Shown piece by piece: positions 32,689-41,709 of a stretch of 64,000 bases of DNA. The translations under genes and the position numbers were made by a program. The DNA is from Rhizophagus clarus. Its lineage: Eukaryota; Glomeromycota; Glomeromycetes; Glomerales; Glomeraceae. The notes under the pieces were generated by a model. It saw nothing but the letters and a program-made list of their open reading frames with translations. It did not search any database and was not told where the DNA came from. How positions within the stretch are numbered: position 1 is the first letter of the stretch; the number at the start of each line of letters is the position of its first letter. The stretch is from positions 372,001 to 436,000 of the forward strand of contig BLAL01000187.1 in the NCBI GenBank assembly GCA_015698045.1, in the 5' to 3' direction.

Positions 32689-33341
32689 CTTGCTTTCCTA
32701 AATACAAGCCCATAGTGAGAAAAACTCGCTCCCATACATATATAATTTATGGCATATACATACCTTGTTTTGCGTTATTTTACGGAAAATATTTTTGCGG
32801 AAAGTTGGCCTGGTCCTAAAGGGACCTCTGAACTTCCACATACTCCTACATGCTTTATATCTTGCTGGGAGGAGTTAAGGAGATAAGAAGAATGATTATC
32901 ATTGTCGTATGATGCCAAGAGTTTCATAAAAGTACACGCAAGTGAAATTTTCAAACCTTTTCACATGTAGATCTACTTGGAAAGATTATAGTTGGTTTTA
33001 CGCCTGGCGATCTCAAAATTGTGAGTCCCTCAGCCCTTCATAACATATGCTTTTGCCGTCAGTATTTACTTTTACGGTAGGTCCTGTGTTGCAACTAGAC
33101 CTCCTTTCACATTTTTCTCATGTTTGTACGGGAAAAAAAAATAGAGGTACTAGTTAGCATACATACTGTAACTTTCGATATATGTGAAAAAAAATAGTTT
33201 TACAGACTGACCGTGTGATCGGCCATTACATCATTGCACAGAAATCTATGGCTCAGCAAATTCTTCCGAGCTGGTAGATCACTGCTCCAGATTAGTTAGA
33301 TCGGTAGAGTACCACCATTCCATAGAGGGCTGTGTTAATTC
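32689..33341 (-). promoter_or_regulatory. 5' region of the Crinkler header gene
   Basis: No gene. The sequence is conserved with 10561-11191 in the fossil copy (inverted), apart from a 19-bp insertion holding GGTCCTAAAGGGACC at about 32813-32831, which is absent at the matching fossil site. Confidence 0.45.
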
Positions 33342-34679
33342 CTAACTAAGAAACACGGAAATAATATTCTGAGCACCACCAGCCTGTCTAAGATAATCAT
33401 TAAATGCAGTAATAAAATCATTCGGAGTTTCAGCCGTGCCCATAATCATTGGAGGAGGTACATCATTATCATAGGCAACTTCATCCTCTGATTCGGTTTC
33501 GGAGCTAGAAGATTCTGAATCAGAACAGCAGTAATCTTCATCAAAATTTTCGATATGAATATTTGGATTTAGCTGGTCCATGGCTTTTTTGCTAATATTT
33601 TCATATCCTTCTAAATCTACAAATTTTATATTGAGACATGAGCGAGCAATTTCTTTGATAGCCATACTGGTAATATTATAGCAACTAAGGTTAAGATGTT
33701 GGAGCTTTGGACAGGAACGTATAACATTACAAATTGATGATTCACTGACAAATTTACAGCAATCCAGATCGAGATATTCTAATTTATGACAAGTATGAGC
33801 CAGTGCTTCAGTAACCTCATCACCAATATCATTATGACTGATATCTAAATGTCTTAAATTCGGAGATGCTCTGATGATAGCCACAATTAATGCATCATCC
33901 CATAAAGCCATGACACCAGCAAATTCAAGATACTCTATGCTGAGACATCTCTGTATTAACATACTAGCATCTTTGATATCTCCCTTACTATGTGAAATAT
34001 CAAGATTTCGTAAATTTGGGCATGAGTTTAAGATGCAACTTATAGATTTATCCGTGATCCAACGTGCTTCAGCAAAATGAAACTCTTGTATATCATGACA
34101 ATTTTCTGCAATTTCAAACAAAGATTTATTGGTAATATTTCTGCAGTAAGAAATATTTAGATATTCTAATTTACGGCATGATCGTATAATTGCATATAAA
34201 CCTTTATCAGTTATTTGAGCATCCCACAAATTAATATATCTCAAATTGGGATATGATTCCGCTATTATAAATAGTGATTTATCACCAAAACCTATACTTT
34301 CTTTGAAATCTAAATGAATTATATTCGGAAATGTTTCCACAATACTTTTTATTTTTTTATCTGAAAGCGAATGGTAAAAAGTAATTTCTAGATGAGTTGT
34401 ATTTGAGACATAAGCTGGCTTATGCTTTTCGCACATTATTTTTACAAATCTTTCCCATCGAGTACGGTCTCTTACACAATAATTATAATCTTCTGGGAAA
34501 TAATGCCCATATCTCAGGTCATTCCCCTTTAACTCAATATGTTTCCATAGGCTAGAAACAGCACATCTATACCACAATCGGGAAACAAATAGAGCGGGAT
34601 AAAGTGACTTACCTACCGCTAAGAAGTATAAAATTTGTTCTAATACTTCTACTATGTTAAAAATACCTGTATGCGCCAT
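33342..34679 (-). CDS. F-box/LRR protein (445 aa)
   Basis: ATG 34679 is chosen; the frame extends only to a TTG upstream. The N-terminal 50 residues look F-box-like ([35 protein letters not shown]). Residues about 110-380 are leucine-rich repeats of the AMN1/FBXL cysteine-containing type ([17 protein letters not shown] and similar). An acidic Ser-rich segment and a short tail follow. F-box/LRR proteins select substrates for SCF ubiquitin ligases. This is a eukaryotic-type gene carried as cargo inside the element, intact and on the minus strand. Confidence 0.75.
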   Translation of the reverse strand: MAHTGIFNIVEVLEQILYFLAVGKSLYPALFVSRLWYRCAVSSLWKHIELKGNDLRYGHYFPEDYNYCVRDRTRWERFVKIMCEKHKPAYVSNTTHLEITFYHSLSDKKIKSIVETFPNIIHLDFKESIGFGDKSLFIIAESYPNLRYINLWDAQITDKGLYAIIRSCRKLEYLNISYCRNITNKSLFEIAENCHDIQEFHFAEARWITDKSISCILNSCPNLRNLDISHSKGDIKDASMLIQRCLSIEYLEFAGVMALWDDALIVAIIRASPNLRHLDISHNDIGDEVTEALAHTCHKLEYLDLDCCKFVSESSICNVIRSCPKLQHLNLSCYNITSMAIKEIARSCLNIKFVDLEGYENISKKAMDQLNPNIHIENFDEDYCCSDSESSSSETESEDEVAYDNDVPPPMIMGTAETPNDFITAFNDYLRQAGGAQNIISVFLS

Positions 34680-34740
34680 AAATAATACTGTATATGCTGT
34701 ATCTTTAAACAAAAAATAAAATCACTGCTTTGGATAATCG

Positions 34741-35103
34741 TTATTCTGCATTAGATTCATATTTTACGTCTTCGAATGGGATCGCAAAATTATCGTCTAA
34801 TAATAGTTTTGAATTGCGTATATCTAAAGTTGCACCACTTTCTCGGAACCAAGGACCTCCCAAGATTAAATCAGGAAAATGATCTGGCCAATCTGGTCCA
34901 ATAACTATGAATTCAGTGGGTATGCTTTTATGCTTCTAGCTATCATTAAAGCCGATATGCAGATCAACCTTTCCTAATGTGGAATACGATGCATCCGGAG
35001 TTTTAATGCTATTATTTTCATCATGATATGCATTTCCTAATTCACCAATATGTTTTTGGCTAATGCAATTTACATCTTCGACTACACAATTCACGAATAC
35101 CAT
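34741..35103 (-). pseudogene. Retropepsin-like fragment, one in-frame TAG
   Basis: A 121-codon frame from ATG 35103 to TAA, interrupted by TAG at 34936. The second half reads PDLILGGPWFRESGATLDI, the C-terminal strand and psi-loop pattern of retroviral-type aspartic proteases. The catalytic D-(S/T)-G is not present in this frame, so the N-terminal part is missing. Confidence 0.55.
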
Positions 35104-35299
35104 TTTATTATAGCATATATAATATTCAAATATAAAATTAAACCTCTATTTAACGCTTGGTAAGATAATCAAGTGATCATGCAAAGCACCTGATTCTTCG
35201 ATCCCTCTAGCTCGGCCCACTTTAAACTACCAACCGCTTAACCTTCTTTGGTCATGCCCTCGTTCGTAGCCTATAAGGGACAGCCTTTTTTCCTCTTAC

Positions 35300-36264
35300 C
35301 TCAATTATCTCAATCGAGTCAGAATCTTCGGAAGACTCAGAGGGATAGGAGCATTTCAGAGGCCTCATCCAAGGCAGAGAAGAGCATGTGAAGAATATAA
35401 AGCTGAGCTGGAGGAGGAGAACTATCATCTCCATAGTGAATTGCAAATAGAAGTTGATAATAATCGCCAAAATGAAAGAAGGATCAGAGAGCTGGAGCGG
35501 GATTATTCCTGATGTGAGCAAGAAATTTACGATCTCAGTAGGGAAATAGTGCGTCTTAAGAATGCTTCAGAAGAAGAGATAAAAGAGCTAAAGTCTGAAA
35601 TCTCCAGCCTAAAGAATCAGCTATATCAAGCAAGGAAGGATATACGAGATAGGGAAAAATATATCTCTTCTTTAGAAAAACAGATAGTAGAATCCGAAGA
35701 GCAGGTGGAGAAATTGAGATGTCGGATCAAGAACATCTCATCACGGAAAAATTCTCCAGAGCGAGGGAATTCTCCAGATTTATATAATTCAGATGAAAAT
35801 ATGGCCACAATAATAGAGCTAGTGAATGCCATAGATGGATTTGTAGATAATGCAACAACAACTAGAGCAATCTTGGCGAATCAAGTTAAAAGGTCGACAA
35901 GACAAATTCGCCGAAAATATGCTGATTTACAACGAGACTTGATAAATGAGCAATGGAGGCGATATGATGCAGAAGCTGAGCGGGATAATGAAATTATACG
36001 AAGACAAAATGCTGAAGGGGTAGAACAAACGGTTATTGCTGACCTTCATCAGTTGCGAACTAATGGCCGAAATCAGGTTAACAGATTGTTAGATAGGATG
36101 ACAAGAAAGCAAACCCGTATAGGTACACTTGTATAAGAAAAATTTGCCTTACAATTACTATATCAGCGAAATGCTCATCACCTACAGCGAAGCAGAGGGG
36201 ATGTGGCTTTATTAGAGTATAATCGGGACAGGCTCTATGAGCGATATGAGAAATGGAAAAATAA
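35300..36264 (+). pseudogene. Gag N-terminal coiled-coil region, degraded
   Basis: A long coiled coil can be followed over several frames: from about 35362 to TGA 35510, then 35513-36136 (ELKSEISSLKNQLYQARK and more), then a third frame to about 36290. In glomeromycete Gag-like proteins a similar coiled coil precedes the Gag core, and the spacing here fits. At least one nonsense codon and two frameshifts are needed, so this part is broken. Confidence 0.6.
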
Positions 36265-37809
36265 GACCAAGCAGAACGCCAGAATAATTTAATTTTGCAG
36301 GAACAAATATTCGCATTACAAAACAATCTTCCACATTTAGGGATGGCAGGATATGCACCAAAAAGATTCTCAGGTAGAGCGGATGAAGATATAGATGAAT
36401 TCGTAAAAGACTACAGACTCTATCTTACGGCGGCCAACATTGCTACTGGTAATCCAGCTGGCAAACAGAGAGCTTTAGAGCTATTCTGGTTCTACTTGAC
36501 AGATGAGGCATCACGTTGGGCTGAAGATAAGCTTAAAGGTAAAAAATGGCGATTGAATCATGTAAGATGTGGGAATGCTTTAGCAAATATGGCCGGCGTA
36601 GTGGCCCTAAATAATGCTAACATAACGGCCGCCATGATTAATGCGCCTGATGGTACTCCACCACCAGGATTGCCGGCTGGAGCTACTGGCGCTACAGTTA
36701 TCCTGGCATATAATGTTCATACGGATGAGGATTGGTCTCTTGCTGGGGGGTGTCCTGTAGACGCTGGTACAGCAACTAATGCACTGAATGGAGTTTTAAA
36801 TAATAATAACCATATAGTTCTTCCTGATATCAATATTAGTCAGGTCATCTATTGGTTTAAAAGGAATTATCCTACAGTTGTTCGAGAGCAACAGGAGTTG
36901 ATCTTTGGTACCCTGACTCAAGGATCTGATTCAGTTAAAAATTACTATAGAAAGATAAATAAATATGCTAGCTGGGCTCGAATATCTGATCGTGAAAAAA
37001 GAATACAATTTATACGTGGTTTGTCTCCCGAAAACAAGTTGGAAATGAAGCGACTGGGTTTAAACAGACCTTTAAATGATGAATTGATTGAAACATTGGA
37101 AGAGATTGAAACAGAAAGAAATAATTTGCTTTTGGGTGAAGATATTTATAACCAGCCAGTTTCTAAAACAAAGCTAAAAGTACCTTCCCATCAGAGTATC
37201 ACTACAGAAGATGTTGATAGGATTGTAAATAGTAGGATCCAGGCGTTACAACAATCGGCACCAAATCAATCACCGTTATCTTCTTCTAGTCAGGAAAATA
37301 TCACTAAGGCTGATTTACAGGCCTTAGCTAAATCCTTTCAAGAGACTTTGACTCGAGCGTCTAAAACTCTGGAAAATAGTAAAAAATCAGTCGATAAGAA
37401 AGCAGAAGATCGTGCTGTTATACGTTTTTTGAAAGATATAGCAAGAGAAGCCAAGGATGATTATTATTATGATTCTGGGGATGATCCTGTGGATGATATT
37501 ACTGATAGTATGGCCGACATGACACTAAATAGTGCCAAAATAAATGCTATCAAATCTGTGGTTAGAAGTGCTTTTAAGAAATGTACTAAGTGCGGTAGAT
37601 TTGGACACACTTCCCGTAAGTGCCCTCAAAAGAAGAAAAAGAAAAGCAAGAAGTCAAAGAAAGGTAGGATCAATCTCGCTATAGAACCAGATTCTTATTC
37701 AGACAATACTTCTTCTAGCGATAGTTCTGATTCTGATACAAGTTCTTCTGATTCTTCTAATTCTGCCGACGGTCTTGATGCTCATATATCTAAGTCAAAA
37801 AAAAAGTAA
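36265..37809 (+). CDS. gag: Gag-like protein with CCHC zinc knuckle
   Basis: An open frame after a TAA at 36262, with no ATG before 36343; the true start lies in the degraded coiled-coil region. The core (about 36340-37130) has the helical, Trp-containing layout of Ty3-type Gag capsid proteins (FSGRADEDIDEFVKDYRLYL, FIRGLSPENKLEMKRLGL). A zinc knuckle CTKCGRFGHTSRKC lies at about residue 430 of the 36295 frame, followed by a Lys-rich and a Ser/Asp-rich tail. It ends in nine A then G then TAA, where a -1 frame continues into the protease. No reverse transcriptase, RNase H or LTR is present nearby, so it is not a plain retrotransposon. Confidence 0.8.
   Translation, partial: DQAERQNNLILQEQIFALQNNLPHLGMAGYAPKRFSGRADEDIDEFVKDYRLYLTAANIATGNPAGKQRALELFWFYLTDEASRWAEDKLKGKKWRLNHVRCGNALANMAGVVALNNANITAAMINAPDGTPPPGLPAGATGATVILAYNVHTDEDWSLAGGCPVDAGTATNALNGVLNNNNHIVLPDINISQVIYWFKRNYPTVVREQQELIFGTLTQGSDSVKNYYRKINKYASWARISDREKRIQFIRGLSPENKLEMKRLGLNRPLNDELIETLEEIETERNNLLLGEDIYNQPVSKTKLKVPSHQSITTEDVDRIVNSRIQALQQSAPNQSPLSSSSQENITKADLQALAKSFQETLTRASKTLENSKKSVDKKAEDRAVIRFLKDIAREAKDDYYYDSGDDPVDDITDSMADMTLNSAKINAIKSVVRSAFKKCTKCGRFGHTSRKCPQKKKKKSKKSKKGRINLAIEPDSYSDNTSSSDSSDSDTSSSDSSNSADGLDAHISKSKKK
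37797..37809 (+). promoter_or_regulatory. Putative -1 frameshift site 1 (A9G-TAA)
   Basis: The Gag frame reads AAA AAA AAG TAA. The heptamer A AAA AAG is a classical slippery site, and the -1 frame starting at 37806 is open for 99 codons until the MITE. Transcriptional slippage or a one-base indel in the A-run are alternatives. Confidence 0.5.
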
Positions 37810-38104
37810 AGAAGGAGAGTGAATCCGAGAAATTATCCTCTAAAGAGATCTCTAGTGCCAAGCTGAGAGAAATACCACTAGAGGAGATTATTCGTAAAGT
37901 CCTTCATAGTGAGCTTAAACTAATTTTTCCCCCACATTTTTTCCAAGATTCCAGTCTCATTACGTCCAAACAGATAGTGGCTCCTATGGAGCGTGCCTCC
38001 GGTCAAAATGACACATCGGCATCTTCCAATGATTTATTTTCGGATGAGTCTAGTCAAGAAGAGGAGTCTTTAGATGGTCCTATAGAGATCGATTTCGTCA
38101 AGAA

Positions 38105-38634
38105 TAAGGATGGTGCCGCAATTGATTTATCAAATCCGCAATATTGCGGATTTTGGAGTTGAATTGCGGTTAGTGAACCGCAATTCCGCAATTCACCTGA
38201 TCGGTTTTGGCAGTTTACCGAACCGATTTAATAAAAAAAACGTTTACGCAACATTTTTTTTAATTAATTTAACGAAAAAATGTTGCGAAACGTTTTTTCA
38301 AAGTATTTTAATTAATAAAAAGCGTTTCGCAACGTTTTTTTAATTAATTTAAAGAAAAAACGTTGCGAAATGTTTTTTCAAAGTATATTTAATTAAAAAA
38401 AACGTTTCACAACGTTTTTTTGGATTGCTTTAGCGAAATTGCAATTCCGCAAATGTATCGCAATTCCGCAAATGTGCCGCAATTCCGCAATTATTCCGCA
38501 ATTGAATTGCGGTACTTTGCGAAATTGCGGAATATTTGCGGAATTGCGGATATTTAGGTTTAAAAATCCGCAATGTTCCGCAATACCGTAAATCGCAATT
38601 ATTCCGCAATTGCTTATTTGCGGCACCATCCTTA
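38105..38634. mobile_element. hAT-type MITE (530 bp) inside the protease gene
   Basis: Inverted ends TAAGGATGGTGCCGCAA / TTGCGGCACCATCCTTA, with a perfect 8-bp duplication GTCAAGAA at 38097-38104 and 38635-38642. The interior is made of ATTGCGGAATTGCGG-type and AACGTTTCGCAACG-type repeats and has no gene. Confidence 0.93.
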
Positions 38635-39146
38635 GTCAAGAAGAAGGAGCCGAAAATGAGTGTTGCTACTGTAAAGTGCAAAATCAAACGCTTAAAGATT
38701 CCAGCCATGACTCTTGACTCTGGGGCGGAGCCTCCGATTATAACAAAGAATATTGTTGTTCGTGTTAACGCTAAAATAGATGAATCTGAAAAACACGACC
38801 TTAGCGGTGTCGCTACTGTCCCTATTGAATCTATTGGTATTGTCCAAAATTTACCAATTACTTTAGCTCCGGGGCTTACTATTTACGAAGATTTTATAGT
38901 TGTAGATTATCATAAGCCAACCCTAATATTTTCTAACCAACTCTTGAAGAAATATAAATGCGCAATAGATTGGGATACCAACAAGCTAAAGATCTCTCTG
39001 AATGGAAAAGATTATATTATTCCTGTCACTATGCATAAGGTCAAGAACAAGCTCAAGGTGAATTGTGTAACCACTACTTCCAAATGTGATAAATCCTCGA
39101 CCCCGGACTGTATTTCACAGGATTTAAGTGAGGATGATGATGTATT

Positions 39147-39159
39147 AAAAAAAAAGTGA
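39147..39159 (+). promoter_or_regulatory. Putative -1 frameshift site 2 (A9G-TGA)
   Basis: Again nine A, a G and an immediate stop (AAA AAA AAG TGA), with an open -1 frame beyond it. It is the same arrangement as at 37797, about 1.35 kb upstream. Confidence 0.5.
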
Positions 39160-39292
39160 GTTATAAGGAACTTGAAAAAATGCTATATAGCACTCTTAAG
39201 TATAATGCAGAAATCAATGAGTATTGTGAAAGATTACAGGCGCGCTATGATGAACTTCTTACCGAAGGCGCTTAAGGCAGAGAATAGGCGAG

Positions 39293-39829
39293 TTATTTTT
39301 CTAATATATTCTTCATATTTGCTATATTTTTTACGTTTCTTTCAACTATCTTCTCATGCGACGTGGGAATTGGTTGAGACTGGATATGAGATGGTATTAG
39401 CGGTGGTATCCCATCCTTGGACTTCGATTTCTTCCCTCCGGCCTTTTTTGCCTTCCCACCTTCTTCCAAAACTGAATTAATAGATTTGCTAGGCTCTATC
39501 TTAGCATCACGTATTTGTTTTTCCAGTTCTGTAAATGGAGAAACGTCTTGGATCTCTGGCTCAGTCTGCCCGCCCACAACATTTATATTAAAAAGCAAAG
39601 CAGTCCCTCCAGGAGAAGCTGTTGACATATGAATTGGTTGATTCCACGCAACCCTATTTTTTTCTTCACCTCTCCAGATCTGATAAATACATTTTTGTGA
39701 TGTGTGATATTTATCCGTTAAATCCTTTAAAACTTTATCTCTAGGCTTTTTTTCAGCACATTGCATAATATGATCATAATCGGCTAGTGAAAAAGAAGGG
39801 GCGTCACATCTCATGCGTTGTCTGAGCAT
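39293..39829 (-). CDS. Helix-turn-helix-like small protein (178 aa)
   Basis: Intact from ATG 39829. Residues 15-55 (SLADYDHIM..., DKVLKDLTDKYHTSQKCIYQIWRG) look like a helix-turn-helix of the type found in transposase or resolvase DNA-binding arms. The rest is Pro/Lys-rich and disordered-looking (GKAKKAGGKKSKSKDG). It is convergent with the protease gene. It may be a regulator or terminal-binding protein; no family is assigned. Confidence 0.55.
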   Translation of the reverse strand: MLRQRMRCDAPSFSLADYDHIMQCAEKKPRDKVLKDLTDKYHTSQKCIYQIWRGEEKNRVAWNQPIHMSTASPGGTALLFNINVVGGQTEPEIQDVSPFTELEKQIRDAKIEPSKSINSVLEEGGKAKKAGGKKSKSKDGIPPLIPSHIQSQPIPTSHEKIVERNVKNIANMKNILEK

Positions 39830-40083
39830 GGTAGCAATATTTTTTTATATCTAATATAATACTCCGAAATAATTTATTTAATAGGATATATAGAAAGTAT
39901 GTATTATTTCGAAAATATAGGATATACAGGATATATAGGAAGATATTATTCCAGACATATAGGATATACGGGATAAATAGAATATTCAGAAAGATTGTAT
40001 TATTCTGATTGTATAGGATAAGTTTATTATCTCAGAAATAAATTCGTACATTTTTTTTTCTAATATATAACCATGCTAATATT

Positions 40084-41037
40084 ATGTCCAATGTGCATAC
40101 ATTGAATGATATAAAAGATAGAGAGGGTGGTTCTTATAAAAAACCCGGTCATCGGCTGGGTAGTGTATATGAGCAAGAGCTCGAAAAAAAAATAAGATCC
40201 GTTACCGAATTTAACTCTGAGATTAATGATCTCAGCAAAAAGCTGGTAGATAAGTACAATGAGCGAGAAAAGGAGTTTGAAAATAAAGCTAGCCAATTAA
40301 TTGCGTCCACTACTAAGGTTAGATCCCAACTTATTTCTGAACGGAAGTCTCATTCTGAGAGTCAACGTGAGCTCAAAGCCAAATATTCTGCTGAAGTCAA
40401 ATTGCTCAAATCACAGATTAAAACATTGAAGAGAGAGGGAACTTTGGCCCAGAAAGCTTCGTTTGCTGACAAGATCAAGATTATCTCTCTTGAAGTTAAG
40501 GTACGTGAATTGGAAAGTAAATTAGAGGACTTGAAACCTGATCCGTTATTCCATAATTCGGTGGGAGAGACAATAGAAGATCTGACCCAAATCGACCCCA
40601 AAGTGATCGATTCTCTCAGGCTTGAATTAGAACGGGTAAAGGAGGACCTTAATTCAAAAGAATATGAAATAGAATGTATGGAAAAAGGGAAAGAGTCGTC
40701 AGATAGTGTATACAAACGGGAAATAGATGATTTGTATTCAGCACAATCAGAATTAAGGGAGGCAAATAGATCCCTTAAGGACCAGTTAGCGTTAAAGAAA
40801 GAGCCAAGAGGCGCTTCGCATAATGAAGTGGATACTCCACTCCCGCCTATAAATAATTCATCACAACTATCTACTCTTAATCCTTCGTCTCAAATAATTT
40901 CTGTAGGTGGCGCAGAAGTGGTATCTTTACCGGCGACCGCTCCTATCATTGCGAGCTCCTTGATGTCACCCATATTAATATATTCTATACTTACCCTAGT
41001 ACTTATTGCGATTATATGGTTCATGGCTAGGAAATAG
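40084..41037 (+). CDS. Tail-anchored coiled-coil protein (317 aa)
   Basis: Intact from ATG 40084. Residues about 30-255 form a near-continuous coiled coil (EQELEKKIRSVTEFNSEIND, ELREANRSLKDQL). A Pro/Ser-rich linker follows, and residues about 293-315 form a single hydrophobic helix (PILIYSILTLVLIAIIWFM) ended by ARK. There is no signal peptide, so it is a predicted C-terminally anchored membrane protein with a cytosolic rod. No family is recognised. Its intact state beside decayed replication genes is notable. Confidence 0.65.
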   Translation: MSNVHTLNDIKDREGGSYKKPGHRLGSVYEQELEKKIRSVTEFNSEINDLSKKLVDKYNEREKEFENKASQLIASTTKVRSQLISERKSHSESQRELKAKYSAEVKLLKSQIKTLKREGTLAQKASFADKIKIISLEVKVRELESKLEDLKPDPLFHNSVGETIEDLTQIDPKVIDSLRLELERVKEDLNSKEYEIECMEKGKESSDSVYKREIDDLYSAQSELREANRSLKDQLALKKEPRGASHNEVDTPLPPINNSSQLSTLNPSSQIISVGGAEVVSLPATAPIIASSLMSPILIYSILTLVLIAIIWFMARK

Positions 41038-41239
41038 TGGAATTCGTGGAAAAAAAGCGACCGATATTTCTCTCACGAAAAATACGAAGATAGGCCGGGT
41101 ATAATACCTAATCATCTACTGTGTAAGTACTGGCGCTAGTGGGACTTCTTCAAATCTTTTTTGAATGCGGACTAATACTTTTTTTTGATAAATCTCTTTC
41201 GGCTTGGCACTCGGGCGGATTTATTAAGACTTTTTTAGT

Positions 41240-41494
41240 TTAGGCCACCGTACATGCTAGTAACCATCCAATATGAATGAACTCACCTCCCTTACCATTA
41301 TGCCCATAACGTTGTAAAAATTGATAGTCACCCATTACGATATCTGCCATTCCTTCCTGATCTGCTATTATCTTACTAAATAGCCACCTATCCTCTTCTG
41401 TGATCGGGAGGCGAATTTCATTTGGTTCGAAGCCTATGTACTGAGAAACTATGTCGCGTAGTTCAGCAATAAAGACTATGTTTAAAATCTGCAT
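41240..41494 (-). CDS. Small protein of unknown function (84 aa)
   Basis: An ATG-initiated frame at 41494 with a mixed, soluble-looking composition (LRDIVSQYIGFEPNEIRLPI). It lies between the coiled-coil gene and the polymerase gene, on the polymerase strand. No family is recognised and it may be a fragment. Confidence 0.4.
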   Translation of the reverse strand: MQILNIVFIAELRDIVSQYIGFEPNEIRLPITEEDRWLFSKIIADQEGMADIVMGDYQFLQRYGHNGKGGEFIHIGWLLACTVA

Positions 41495-41709
41495 ATTTTC
41501 GGCTGATCGTAAACTTTGATATGCAAAATACTAATGATTATCTCTGGGCATATCTGAGGCTGGACTGTATGATCGGAGGCTGGAAGATCGAAGATTGAAA
41601 TTGAAGTTAGCCGGTATTATTGCACGAGAAAAAATATATAAATAATATTATAAGTTTTCTTAGTTGAAATTGCCATACCTCTGCTAGAATACTTAATAAT
41701 ATAATTTAT

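Larger units (their letters stand above)
37806..39275 (+). pseudogene. pro: Retropepsin (pro) gene split by a MITE
   Basis: The frame runs from the Gag -1 site at 37806 to 38104, is interrupted by the MITE, and resumes at 38643 in the same frame once the MITE and one 8-bp duplication are excluded. The second part carries the aspartic protease motif LDSGAEPPII (about 38710) and a later FSNQLLKKYKCAIDW strand region. It ends at 39157 in a second A9G-stop, after which a -1 frame continues for 39 codons to TAA 39273 (a charged helix). From ATG 38656 the protease could also be made alone (167 aa). The expected role is cleavage of the Gag-like polyprotein. Confidence 0.75.

Noticed and set aside
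35300-39275. A nested Ty3-type LTR retrotransposon
   Set aside because: No reverse transcriptase, RNase H or LTR pair is found, and the only integrase belongs to the Maverick left arm.
41038-41239. tRNA or other structured RNA genes in intergenic gaps
   Set aside because: I looked for cloverleaf-like and box elements in the larger gaps and saw none convincing; a covariance-model search would settle it.
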